Source: Dasypus novemcinctus
Taxonomy: Eukaryota > Chordata > Mammalia > Cingulata > Dasypodidae
DNA length: 64,000 bases
Direction: 5' to 3'
Assembly (NCBI RefSeq): GCF_030445035.2
Contig: NC_080702.1
Span: 24,067,652 to 24,131,651 of the forward strand
In this document: in pieces, positions 26,401-38,786 of the stretch
Layout: each line of letters begins with the position of its first letter
How positions within the stretch are numbered: the first letter of the stretch is position 1
Translations under genes and position numbers: made by a program
Notes under the pieces: generated by a model
Database searches by the model: none
What the model was told of the DNA's origin: nothing
What the model saw: only the letters and a program-made list of their open reading frames with translations

Positions 26401-27062
26401 AAGCAGTGTAGGAAAACATCTACAGGACCTTGTAATAGGAAATGGCTTCATGAACATCACACCAAAAGCACGAGCAGCAAAAGAACAACTAGATAAATGG
26501 GACTTCCTCAAAATTAAAGCCTTCTGCACCTCAAAGGAGTTTGTCAAGAAAGTAAAAAGGGAACCTACACAATGGGAGAAAATATTTGGCAGCCATATAT
26601 CCGATAAGAGACTTATAACTTGCATATATAAAGAACTCCTATATCTTGAAAATAAAAAGATAAAGAACCCATTTAAAAAAATGGGAAAAAGATTTAAACA
26701 GACACTTCTCCAAAGAAGAAATACAAATGGCTAAAAAGCGTATGAAAAAATGCTCCAAATCTTTAGCTGTCAGGGAAATGCAAATCAAAACTACAGTGAG
26801 ATACCATCTTACTCCCATAAGATTGGCAGCTATGAAAAAAACAGAAGAATACCAATGCTGGAGAGGATGTGAAGAAATGGGAACACTCATCCACTGCTGG
26901 TGGGAATGCAGAAGGATCCAACCATTCTGGAGGACAGTTTGGTGGTTTCTCAAAAAACTAACCATAGATTTGCCATATGACCCAGCAATTCCCCTGCTGG
27001 GTATATACCCAGCAGAACTGAAGGTAGGGACACCTACCATATATGCACACCAATGTCCATAG
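23487..27062 (+). pseudogene. L1 ORF2: LINE-1 ORF2 (endonuclease-reverse transcriptase), broken
   Basis: ORF2p nicks target DNA and reverse-transcribes L1 RNA at the nick. Visible in order: an N-terminal apurinic-type endonuclease domain (23487-24200) with the catalytic SDHN at 24168-24179; a reverse transcriptase with the FADD active-site motif at 25565-25576; and a C-terminal Cys-rich segment (CX3C...HX4C, near 26860-26910). In-frame stops occur at 23772-23774, 23811-23813 and 24408-24410, and later near 25757 and 26270. The frame shifts near 24410-24586, 25017-25158, 25410-25577 and 26727. The GDFN-type motif of the endonuclease has Cys in place of Phe near 23922. Homology runs slightly past 27062 in another frame, to about 27240. 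Confidence 0.95.
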
Positions 27063-30000
27063 CAGCATTGTTCTCTATCACCAAACGTTGGAATCGATCC
27101 AAATGCCCATCAACAGATGAGTAGATCAATAAAATGTGCTATATACATACAATGGAATATTACTCGGCTTTAAGAACAAATACACTACAAACACACGTGA
27201 TAACATGGATGAATCTAGAGAACCTTATGTTGAGTGAAGCAACCTAGCATTGAAGGACAAATACTACATGACCTCAATGATATGAAATAAGCAAGCTACC
27301 TCAGACAGCTAGAGACTGGAAGATAGGCTTACAGGAAATCGGGGGGGGGGGGTAGAGGAAGGATGTAAGCTGACACCTACATGGGTGAAATCTATGATAA
27401 GCTGGAGGTAAGTATGTGTACAAGGAAGGGATAAAATGGGGGCATAAGGTTACCTTTAGGTGGGGCTTTGGGGGTTTGAGGGGGCTAGGGATGGGCGGAT
27501 GGGTAATATTGTCCAAGAAATTGGGGGGGAGGGTGGGACAACACACGAACATAGGGGATTGTCAGATGTTGGTTGAGAGTATAATGCTGAGAAAAACGTT
27601 TCAAAATATAATTAGGACAGTTACTTGTTTAAGATACTCAAAGGGGATAATCTGACGCAGGACAGACTCTTAGGGAATATCTAAATGCTCATTTTGCCAG
27701 AGTGGGTGATACCCTTGGGTAGAGACCCATATAATGAGAGTGAAGAATGACCCACAACCTGGGGAGGACTGATGCCATCAAATGGAGGGAACTGTATCTC
27801 TCAAGAGAAATGGTGGCTCCCAGGACATTAAGGCAGTTGAGCATGTCAAGCCCTCAACACTGTTGCAAGTATCTCTGAACATGGCTCCTCAAGAAATGAA
27901 GATTGACTGTCACTGTGATCCCCAAGAAGAGGGGGAAATAGATATTGGATAGATGAAACCAATAAATGTGAGGGCAAAAGAAGTGTTTCACAAGAGTACA
28001 CAAGGATGGATATCAAACATGTAATATTACACCAAAAACATATAGGGGACGACAGACTAATAATGTAAACCATAATGTAAAACACAGGATAACTAAAAAA
28101 TTTAGAAAACTGTATAGCCTAAAGTATAAACCACAATGTAAACATAAATGTTACCCTGTTTGAAAGCTATTGTCTCAATATCTGTACATCAGTTTCAGTA
28201 AATATGTTAATATGTTATAAGTTAAAAGATTATCGCAGTGGAAGGGAAAAGGTTTTATAATGGATATGTGGGAGTACTGTATATTGTATATATGAATTAC
28301 TGTGATCTAGGGCTCTTGTGAAGAGAAGCTCAATAACTAGGGAAAAAAGAAAAGAAAAAGATAGGATGTAGAATTTTTCCAAATCAATATGTATTCTATA
28401 TCTAACCTTTAAACTCATTGCTATATTCCATTTACTATTAAGGGAAACTGACATTATATTGGGCTTCACTTTTCAGGAAGTTTTGTATCACAGAGTGGTT
28501 CAACAATGGCAGCAGAGGAATACTGGTATGGGATGTTATTGACAGGCGATATATGTTTGACAGGGAGTTATACAGGGCATATGTCCAGGGTGCATGGAAT
28601 TGTTTGGATATACTCATAGTGGAAACAATTTAAAACAAAAGCCAGGGGGGGGTGGTCGTACTGGGTTCCTGGATGGGGGGGCTCTGTCATGGTCCCTAGG
28701 GGAGCAGCGGCAGTCCCCCAGGTGCAACAGCAAGGACCAGGAAGGAATGAGGGTCCAACAGTGACCCCCTGATACTAATGACTATGCTTGTGAGCCTATA
28801 CACCTGAAACAAGAACAAGGCCTAGAGCAGCACAGTGCCTAAGAGTTCCCTCCTGACAGCCTCCGTATTACTCAAATGTGGCCAGTCTCAAATCCAAACT
28901 CAGCATGTAAATGCAATGCCTTCCCCCCAGCGTGGGACATGACACCCAGGGATGAGCCTCCCTGGCACTGAGGGATCACTACCAAGTACCAGCTGATGAC
29001 TGACGTAACTAGAAAATGACCTTGAATTAAAGGTTCAGCGAGGACCAGCAGAATATCCCCGTCTACATATAATAATAGGAGTTAAAAATGCTGTTTGACC
29101 TAAAGTAAGGGGGAAGTGGAAAGGACAAATGAGTTTATATGGCTATGAGTCTCTAAAAAAGTCTGGAGGTTGTCAGAAGGATTGCCCTTATGCACACCTG
29201 AGCAGAGTCTCAGAGACAGATAAAGTAGATACAACCCCAGCTATTGGTTCTTTTGAGAGCTAAAGAGACCCACAGGTTCCATGGTCATGGCAGACAGAGT
29301 TCACTGCCATGTCAGTTGTTGCTTCTTTGGAGCTGGTGTTTCTGCATGATGGAGCTGGACTCAGATGTGATCTCTTTTCACATGATCTCTTTCATGCTAC
29401 TTTACTGGAATTGTAGTTGGTGCTGGGGTTTAAGATGTATCTAGGGGATTTGAATCTCTAGACTGACAATATGATAGCCAGGTCCTGAGCCTCAACAGAC
29501 TTCAGCTCCTACACACTGGATGTATTGGACTGACCCCAATCAGCTAACATGGAGTTGAAGAATGTCAACCACGACACCATGGAGCCTAGAGTGCCTACAA
29601 CTGAAAGGAGGAGGATTGCGTCCAGTATCCATGTGGAATCTAAGTCCCCTCTTGACATAGATGTGGAATGGACACAACCAATCCCAGGTCCACAGGAAGG
29701 AAGAATACAGTAAGGATTAGAGTGGACTTAATGATATTCTATTCATGAACTATTGTGGTTAATAATCAAGAAAATGTGGCATTGGTGTGGAAAAAGTGGC
29801 CATGGTGGCTGCTGGGTGTGGGGAATGCGAAGAAGAGATGAGATGTGGAGGCATTTTTGGGACTTGGAATTGTCCTGAGTGGTGCTGCAGGGACAACTGC
29901 CGGACATTGTATGTCCTCCCATGGCCCACTGGATGGAACGTGAGAGAGTGTGGGCTATGGTGAGGACCACAGGCCATGGGGTGCAGCGATGCCCAGAGAT

Positions 30001-30161
30001 GTACTCACCAGATGCAATGGATGTGTCATGATGATGGGGGAGAGTGTTACTGTGGGGGGAGTGGTGGGGTGGGGGCGCTGGGGGTGAATGGGGACCTCAT
30101 ATTTTTTGAATGTAATATTTTTTAAAAAATGAATAAATAAAATAAATTTAAAAAAATAAAA
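27063..30161 (+). other. LINE-1 3' UTR (~3.1 kb) with G-rich tracts
   Basis: About 200 bp after ORF2 resemble older mammalian L1 3' ends (CATAGCAGCATTGTT, ATACAATGGAATATTACT). The rest is unusually long. G-runs lie at 27341-27354, 28645-28680 and 30050-30090. The last ~700 bp match the L1 tails at 2526, 40050, 54351 and 60957. Open frames here, such as 27301-27552 and 29743-29977, are not genes. Confidence 0.9.
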
Positions 30162-31258
30162 TAAAATATAAATCTATTCATGATGGTCCTTTGTCTGTAG
30201 TGCTCAAATCTCTTAGCTTGCCCTAAGAAACATTGCCTTTTCTGATCTTTGTCTACACACCTTGCAGTCTTGGTTGTGTTTTCTGCACCAGAATATCCTG
30301 GTCAATATATATCAACCCTGGTAGAATCATGTATTTGCTTAACCCAGAGTGTAAGATATTTCTGCTCCCTGCCCTGCACATGCTGGGCTCTCATTGACCA
30401 AACTATTCCATTCATTACTGTTGATCTCAATTCCATTAGCATTTCTTAAGGAAAACTACGATCTCATCTATGGACCAAATCCCTCCAATGTATGCTTTTT
30501 TTGGACCAAATTCCCTCTTCATCATATTTATTAGAATATTAATTTGGCACTTTTTCTGTACATGTAATTGTATATCTACACCTTTATAGAAACTTCAATG
30601 CACATTGGGATCCATTTTTGTATTTTTTTTTTCTTTTTCCATTAATATTTGTCAAACACCAATCACATATTAGTTGATTTCTATATGGATAAGAAATCAG
30701 TGAACTTATTTCAATGAGGCAAATGAAAGAACTCAGAATCCCAGGCCACACATAGCACAATCTGGCACATTTTAACCTCCATTAAACAATAGCAACTAAC
30801 TCCATGATGAGAAGTTTCCATTTAAAATTTTTCGAGTAGGCAAAAGATATTTTAGTTGCCTTGCAACACTATTTCAGAACACCAATAGACATTTCATTAG
30901 CTGTTAGTTTTGATTTTGCTATAATAATTTTGAACTTCAATTTTAGGATATTATTGTTCATCGAAGGTCCTAATACTGTCTAAGACAAAAATAAATATCA
31001 CTCACCATTCTTTTTTATTCTTTCCTCTGAATGAAGAGAAATAAAAAATGAAAACAAATATATGTTAGAAATTTTCTCATATGCTACCTCCTGTTATTCA
31101 AGACCAGGTGTTATATATTTTTATAAAAGTAGAAAGTCAGCTATAAATACCTCTTTAAAAAATAAAAGTGTCAATATCATTTCACATATACACTAAGCAA
31201 TGGCTAATTTCATGATGATTTATGTGAAAAATTCCTGCTTACTATATGAATGTAATTG

Positions 31259-31711
31259 TTTGATTATCAGGTGTCCCTAATTCCTCAGCACTTAGATGGC
31301 AGCATGACCTAGACATAAGTTAAAGTTGAATAACCCTACCAAGCAGTGAAAGAATGTATATATGGTATCATAAATTACAATCTTCCAAAGCTGTTAATTG
31401 TGCTTTGTAAACATCGTTCCTAGGAGAGCAGTAAAAACATCTCCACACCCCATGTATAAGCTTCATGGGACCCTTCCAGAACTCTATTCTCCTATTCTAT
31501 GGAATGTCCTTGTTCTGAAAGAACTTATGAATTACCTCTCTTTTTCTCTTCTTTTTGTGAGCACTAACTTTGCTTATTCTTTGGCCTCCCACTGTGAAAA
31601 TTTCTTCCCTGTTCTCAAGTCCCAATAAAGCTTATGCATGACTAACTGCTTGGTGTGTTCTTTGGTCTCAGAGCCTCACCATTTCATGCCCTTCAGGAGT
31701 TGGATTCTATT
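31259..31711 (+). repeat. LTR-like block of unit 6
   Basis: Both termini are mutated: TTTGATTATC replaces TGTGGGTATC, and the 3' end reads TTCTATTAACTGG. Ends are approximate. AATAAAGCTTATGC is retained. Confidence 0.62.
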
Positions 31712-32814
31712 AACTGGTGATCCATGAACCAGGAGACAGAATGACCACTGTCAGTCATGGTAATGTGGTCAAAGGCTAATCCATAGGGGAAATGCTGGGT
31801 TAGCTTGTAATGTCCTTGTGGGGAGGTGTGGATGTCCTTTTGGGCACATGGAGAACACTTAGAGAAAATGGAGTCACCTCTTTACTTGACAGCTGTGGAA
31901 ATCCACCTGAGTATTGGGATGTCCCAAAACACTGATGGGAGTAGCTGTTAACTAAGATAGGGAAAACAATCTGGAAACATCTCTGCATACTCACAGCTCA
32001 CTTCCTTTGTGGTGTAACGCATGTTAAGAGCGGTAGTGTGTGCAGTGGGGCAGTTCTCCAGTGTCATTTCTGATTCAATAAAGGGTCTCTTTGCCTTCCC
32101 CATGTATTGGGAAAACTAAATGACATGTGCACTTTTGTTTCTGTCTCCATGCCCTGGTCAATTTTATTTGGGGTTGGAGTACGGACTTTGAAGTTCAAAA
32201 TATTTTTGTGCCAATAACATTGGTGTGTAGAGAGTGGGCCAAATAAAATGTTTCATCAGGATAGCATAAATTTAGTCCATAACCATGTAATCAACAGACA
32301 CTGAATTGTGTTATATATTTTCTGTAAGGAATTGTCTTCCTAAAAGAGAATTACAAGTAAATATAAAATACTCAATTATAACTTAGAACACTTCTTTGAG
32401 AGTTGAAGCTGATAAAAATGTTACTGAAAATTTGCAGATAATAGTGTAAATAGAACTGTAATTAATATCAAAAATTACTTTCATAAGCCTACATGAATGA
32501 GATAATGATTTTTGGTGCTATGGCATTAGCATTTTATGATTTGTTAGGAACAGTCTGTATTTAGGTCAATGTAACAACCCAAAACATGTGGAATAGAATA
32601 ATTCAGTCTGATGCTAAATGATATGTCCCACATGATAATTATATTTCTCTAATTTATAAATTCACAGAAAAAAGAAAGGGAAAACTCAGTCAGAAGAGTT
32701 GATACATTTTGTTTTCATGGTGTCCTGAATATTGCTTTAAAACCATTTTGTCTTTTCCAGGTCCATTAACTAAAAAGCTGAAAATTATTATTGCTACTAC
32801 TACTACCACTACTA

Positions 32815-33060
32815 TTAATAACTTAATATGTGTCAAGAATTTTAGATACATGAAATTTTTAATGCTGTGTATAACTTTAAGTCATAAATACCACTATTAC
32901 AGTCTTTTTAAAAATAATTATAAAAAACATGACTTAAGAGGTTAAAAATCTTTCATGAAATCATGAAGTTTCCAAATAATAGAGCTCAAATTTATACCCA
33001 GACTATATGATTCTAGAGCTTATTCTTCTAAAAAATTAATCTAATAATCACTTTTCTCTG
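32815..33060 (+). repeat. MIR-type SINE (unit 6)
   Basis: ATCTTTCATGAAATCATGAAG then GAGCTCAAATTTATACCCAG, in MIR order. Confidence 0.6.
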
Positions 33061-33759
33061 CCTTGAAATAAACCAAATTGAATGAAAGAATGAATGAGTG
33101 AATAATAAATGGATGAACCAATAAAGACATAAATTAATTAATTTAGCAATTAATTAATTAATTAATATTAAAAGGAAACAAAGAACAAGAATGAGACTGG
33201 AACCTGACACCACAGAGCAGATGGAAGGAATTATCCTGTCTGCAGTTATAAACACTCCCCGTTTTAAGGATGGGAGCAGTCCATCATCATTTTGTTGGTT
33301 ATACTGGTAAGCTCAAAGAACTGGACAGTAGGTGTTGTTACTGTACCAAATATACCACACAAGTCTAGGATGTTATTAATCAGGTTAACTGTGTGTGTGT
33401 AAGATAGGGGGGTTATATGGGAATTTCCTATACTTTTGCGTATTTTATCTTAAATATAAAACTAAAATTTCTCTAAAAATAAAGTTTAAAATACACAAAT
33501 AAATAAATGAAGAAGTGTTACATGGAAATTCTTTCTTTACTGGAAAATTTTCAATAAATAGACAAAAGACTAAGGGATTTGCATAATGTATAAAGAATAA
33601 AAACAAATAGTGACTTTGAAGAACAAATATTGAATACTGAATAAGTTAATAGTAATGGACTTTTTGGACGTCTTTATTTATATAACTATATCTCCAAAGG
33701 TCATTTATTTAAATTTTCTGACTGCAGCCTTTTAACCATAAATATCTAATCCATTCTTT

Positions 33760-34175
33760 TTTTTTTTTAAGATTTATTTATTTTATTTATTTCTCTCCCC
33801 CCCCCCCCAACCTGGTTATCTGTTCTCTGTGTTCATTTGCTGCGTCTTTTTTGTCCAATTCTGTTGTTGTCAATGGCATTTGAATCTGTGTTTCTTTTTG
33901 TTGCGTCATCTTGTTGTGTCAGCTCTCAGTGTGTACGGCACCATTCCTGGGCAGGCTGCGCTTTCTTTCGCCCTGGGCGGCTCTCCTTACGGGGTACACT
34001 CCTTGAGCATGGGGTTCCCCTATGCAGGGGACACCGCTGTGTGGCACGGTACTCCTTGCGTGCATTAGCACTGCACGTGGGCCAGCTCCACATGGGTCAA
34101 GGAGGCCTGGGGTTAGAATCACGGACCTCCCTTGTGGCAGACTGATGCCCTAACCACTGGGCCAAGTCCACCGCC
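33760..34175 (-). mobile_element. DAS-type tRNA-derived SINE, minus strand, older copy
   Basis: It is the reverse complement of the SINE at 56061, with more substitutions. It reads from a T-rich head (poly(A) on the other strand) and a C-run to GGGCCAAGTCCAC at the right, the start of the element. TSDs TCTAATCCATTCTTT (33745-33759) and TCTAACCCATTCTTT (34176-34190) differ at one base. The ORFs at 33829-34145 and 33919-34122 are shadows inside it. Confidence 0.95.
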
Positions 34176-35300
34176 TCTAACCCATTCTTTACACTCAATA
34201 AAAATAACATTTTAGAGTACAAATCTATTCATGATCCTTGGTTGTCTGCAATGTTCAAATCTCTTAGCATGCCCAAAGAAATGTTGCATTTCCTGGTCTT
34301 TGCATATGTACCTTGCAGTCTTGACTGGATTTTCTGCACCAGAATCCCCTGGTAAATATATTTCAACTCCACTAGAATCATATACTTGCTCAGCCCAGAG
34401 TGTGGTGTGAACTCTGCTCCCTGCCCTGCACAAGCTGAGCTATCATTGACCTTCCTATTCCATTCATTATCGCTGATCTCCACTCCAGTAGCACATCTTC
34501 AGGAAATCTTTGACCTCATTAATAGGCCAAATCTATCTAATATATATTATTGCACTATGTTCTTCTTCATGGCACTCATTAGAATATTACTTAGGCATTT
34601 ATTCTGTATAAGTTATTGTACATCTATCCCATAATAGAAACCTCAATGGAAGTTTGGATCCCAAATCTATTTTCTCTTTTCCCATTATTTTTTCCATCAC
34701 AAATCATATATTAGTTGATTTCTAAATGCACAAGAATTCACTGAAGTTATCTGAATGAGGCAGATGAAAGGAATCAGAGTCACAGTTGTTACATAGCTCA
34801 AGCTGGCATATCTTAACCTCCATTTAAACCCAACAAGTATCTCCACGTTGAGAAACATATATTTAGACTTTTACAATTAGACAAAAGATATTTTTGTTGT
34901 TACTCAACATTGTTTTAGAACATCAGTAAGCATTTCATTAACTGTGAGTTTTGATTTTGCTATAATAATTCAAAACAATTTTGGGATATTATTGGATGAT
35001 GAAGGTTTAAATATTGTATAAGGCAGAATTAAATATCACTCACCATTTTTATTTATTATTTCCTCTGAATAAAGAGAAAGGAAAGATAAAAACAAAATTT
35101 ATATTACAAAGTGTCCCCGTACATTCCCTGAAGATTATGTAGACCAGATGTTTTATATTTTTATAAAACCAAGAAAATCACCTTTAAATACCTCTTTAAA
35201 AAATAAAAGCTGTCAATATCATTTCACATACATATTAGGCAATGGCCAATTTCATAATGAAATATAAGAAAAATTCCTCCATATAATATCAATGTATTAT

Positions 35301-35751
35301 TGTGGGTGATCCATGTCTCCTAAGGCCTCAGCACATAGGTGCCTGCATGTCCTAGACATAAGTTAAAGTTGAATAAGCCTACCGAGATGGGAAAGAATAG
35401 AGGGTATCATAAACTCTAATCTTCTTGAAGCTATTAATGTCATTTGTAAACATCTATCCTAGGAGAGCAATAAAAACATCTCCATATCCCATGCATAAGC
35501 TTCATGTGACCCTAAAAGAAACTTTGTTCTCCCACACTGTGGAATGTCCTTTTCCTGAAACTACTTATAAATCACCTCTCTTTTTCACTTCTTTTTAGGG
35601 AGAGCTAATTTCACTTATTCTTCGCCTACCACTGTCGAAGATTCTTCCCTGTCTGCTAGTCCCATTAGAGATTATGTCTGACTAAATGATCAGTGTCTTA
35701 TTTCTTCTCATGGCCTCACCTTCCCATGCCTTCATGAGTTGGGTTTTAACA
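35301..35751 (+). repeat. LTR-like block of unit 7
   Basis: It runs from TGTGGG to TTTTAACA. TATAAA is at 35566-35571; the poly(A)-signal position is decayed (CCCATTAGAG). Confidence 0.7.
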
Positions 35752-36689
35752 ACCTGTGAGCCAGGAGCCAGGAGCCAGAATGACCAGGGGCCATCATGGG
35801 CATGTGCCCAGGCATAGGAAGTCCTGGGCTGTCTTATAATGTCCATGTGAGGAGGCGTGGCTGCTCTCTTGGGCTGGTGGGGACCACTGACAGAACATGG
35901 AGTCACCTACTTGCTTGACAGTTGTGGAACTCCACGTCAGTATGGGGATGTCCCAAAAACCTGATGGCATTAGCAGTTAAATAAGATAGGGAAAACAATC
36001 TGAAGCAACTCTGCAAACCCACTGTTGACTCCCTTCATGGTGTAGCAAATGTTGGGAGTGATACTGAGTGCAATAGGGCAGCTCTCCACCATGTCCTGGA
36101 AGAAACTTAATTATGTTATTTATTTACTCGATGAAATTTTCTTCCTTAAAGGGAATTACCAGATAAATACAAAATACTAAATTAAAACATCACATGTTTT
36201 GAGAGTTCAGCTGATAAAAATTTAAATGAAAATTTGTGGATAATAATGAAAATAATATAATATCAAATATTACTTTTACCACTCTACATGAAAAAGTTAA
36301 TGATCTTTGATGTTATGATTATCAATATTTTATGATTAGATATAATCTTAACTAAGTTTATCATTTTTTAAATTGTAACTAATCAAAAAATGTTGATTAG
36401 CTAGATATGATTAATCAATGTTACTGTATCTAGGCTGTTTCTAGTGCAATATAACTGCAAAAATCAACTTAACCAGCATAATTCAATCTTTTGATAAATT
36501 ATTTTTCTTATTATTATAATTTGTCCAATATTTAAATACACAGAAAGAAATGTGGGAAAACTAAATAGAGTTGATCCATTTTGTTTCCATGGTATCCTGT
36601 TATTGCCTTAAAACCATCCTTTCTTTTCCAGGTTCAATACCTAAAATGATGAAAGCTACTATTACTACAACTACTACCACTACTCTTAA

Positions 36690-36920
36690 GAACCTATTAT
36701 GGGTCAAGATTTTTAGAAATATGAAAATTTTAATACTGTGTATAATCCTATGTCATCAATACCACTAGTATAGTCTTAAAAGAAAACAAATATTGCCTTA
36801 GGTAGTTAAAAATCTTTTGCAAAATAATGAAGCTTCTATGTAATAGAGCTGGAATTTGAAACCAGACTGGCTGTAGAGCCTACTCTTGTAAAAAATGAAT
36901 CTAATAATCACTTACTATTC
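36690..36920 (+). repeat. MIR-type SINE (unit 7)
   Basis: ATCTTTTGCAAAATAATGAAG then GAGCTGGAATTTGAAACCAG, in MIR order. Confidence 0.65.
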
Positions 36921-38786
36921 TCTGCATTGAGATAAACCAAAATGAATGAGGGAGTGAATGAATTGAGGAACAAATTAAGCCATAAAGGCATACATAAAGT
37001 AATAAGTAAGTGAATAAAGCAATGAATGAATAAAAATTACATATATATATACACATACACATAAATATATATATGTATATGTTTAAAGGAAAAAGAGAAC
37101 CCCAGGGTGAGAGGCAACCAGATTCAACAGAGTATTTGAATATATTATGCTTTCTGCAGCTACAAACACTCCCTTTTTTGGAGGTGTGTGAGCTGTCTGT
37201 CCATCTTCATAATTTTGTTGGTTGTCTAGGGCAAGGTCAAAGAACTTGACAGTAGGTGCTGTCTTCTGTATTCAATATTCCACACCAATCTAGGAGGTCA
37301 CTAGTAATTTTAACTGTGTGTGGGTGCAGGACAGCTGGGATATATGTGAATTCTCTATGCTTTTTGTGTATTTTTAAAACACAAACATTAAATTTCTCTA
37401 AAAATAACTTTAAAAATTAAGTAAACAAATAAATAAATGAAGTGTTACATGAGAGTTTTCTCTGCACTAGAAATTATTCATTAAATAGAAAACAGACTAA
37501 TGGATTTATGTAATGATTAAATAATAAACATTTTGTGACTTTGACGATATTTGAATATTTAAAAAGACAATATGAATTGACTTTTTAGACCTATTTGTTT
37601 ATATGAGTGTGTCTCCTAATGGGATTCCATTTAACTTTTTGATCTGCAACCTTTCAACCGTAATCACCTAATCCATTCTTTACACTCAATAAAAATGATT
37701 TTTTAAAATATAAATCTATTCCTGATGCTCTTCTGTCTACAATGTTCAAAATTCTTAGCATGCCCCAAGAAAATTTGCATTTCTTGGTCTTTGCCTGCAT
37801 ACCATGTATTCTTGACTGTGTTTTCTGTACCAGAATCCCCTGGTCAATATGTGTCAACCCTCATAGAATCATGAGTTTGCTCAACCCAGAGAGTAGTGTG
37901 CTCTCTGCTCCCTGCATTGCACATGCTGAACTATCATTGGCGTATCTATTCCATTCTTTACCACTGATCTCAACTTTATTAGCATTTCTTCAGGGAAACT
38001 ATGACCTCTTATATAGGCCATATTCCTCTAGTCTATATGCTTATTGTATCAAGTTTCCTTTGCATGGCATCCATTAAGATATAAATTTGGCTTTTATTCT
38101 GTACATGTAAATGTACATATGTTTCATAATAGAAACCTCAATGCAAGTTGGGATCCGTTCTTTTTTTTCCCTTCTTCCATCTTTTTCAAGCACCCATCAT
38201 GTATTAGTTATTATCTATGAACAAGAAATCACTGAAGCTGTCTGAAGGAGGCTAAAGAAAGAACGTAGAGTACCAGTCCTCACATCACACAAGCTGACAC
38301 ATCTTAACCTCCATTTAAGCCTAACAACTATCGCCATGTTGAGAAACTTACCTTTAGAATTTTACAAGTACACAGAAGATATTTTAGTTGCCTCTCAACA
38401 CTATTTTAGAACACCAATAATCATTTCATTAACTGTGAGTTTTGATTTTTCTACAATAATTTTAAAACAATTTTGAGATATTTTTGGATTATTGAATGTT
38501 CAAATACTAAGACAAAAATAAATACCACTCACCATTCTTTTTTATTCTTCCCCCTGAATAAACAGAAATAAAGATAAAACCACAATTATGTTAGAAAGGG
38601 TTCCGATAAGCCACCTGTAGATAATTCAGATCAGATGTTACATGTTTTCATAAAAACAAGAAAATCAGTTATAAATACGTTTTGAAAAATGAACGTTGCC
38701 AATATCATTTCACATAAATATTAAGCAACGGCCAATTTCATGATGAATTGTAAGAAAAATTCCTGCTTACTCTATGAATGCAATAC

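Larger units (their letters stand above)
20692..30161 (+). mobile_element. L1: Full-length LINE-1 (~9.47 kb), inactive, with 14-bp TSD
   Basis: Complete order: GC-rich 5' UTR, ORF1, short spacer, ORF2, very long 3' UTR, A-rich tail. TSDs TAAAATATAAATCT lie at 20678-20691 and 30162-30175, within a unit sequence (ACTCAATAAA...AAATATAAATCTATTC) that is uninterrupted in other array units. It is dead: stops and frameshifts break both ORFs. The ~3.1-kb 3' UTR is part of the element, because the truncated copies at 39068-40720 and 53599-54997 carry the same sequence. Confidence 0.97.
17905..31258 (+). repeat. Array unit 5 (split by two L1 insertions)
   Basis: The span is 13354 bp. Removing the full-length L1 with its TSD (about 9.48 kb) and the short L1 with its TSD (about 0.21 kb) leaves roughly 3.66 kb, a normal unit. 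Its LTR block is 17905-18359 and its MIR about 19463-19690. It is the first unit of the more divergent right-hand subgroup. Confidence 0.9.
31259..35300 (+). repeat. Array unit 6 (carries a DAS-SINE)
   Basis: The span is 4042 bp and falls to about 3.6 kb without the SINE at 33760-34175 and its TSD. Its LTR block is about 31259-31711, with a decayed 3' end, and its MIR about 32815-33060. A short TTAA-rich repeat (about 33130-33170) replaces the GAAT-type run seen elsewhere. Confidence 0.88.
35301..38786 (+). repeat. Array unit 7
   Basis: The unit is 3486 bp with LTR block 35301-35751 and MIR about 36690-36920. Around 36330-36430 it has a local AT-rich duplication of a TGATTAG-containing segment, and about 37040-37085 is a TA/CATA-rich run. 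Confidence 0.88.

Noticed and set aside
32745..32775. Pyrimidine tract plus CAG before GTTCAATAACTAAA, like a 3' splice site, in nearly every unit
   Set aside because: There is no open frame or matching donor downstream, and it leads straight into the trinucleotide run and MIR. I could not support an exon.
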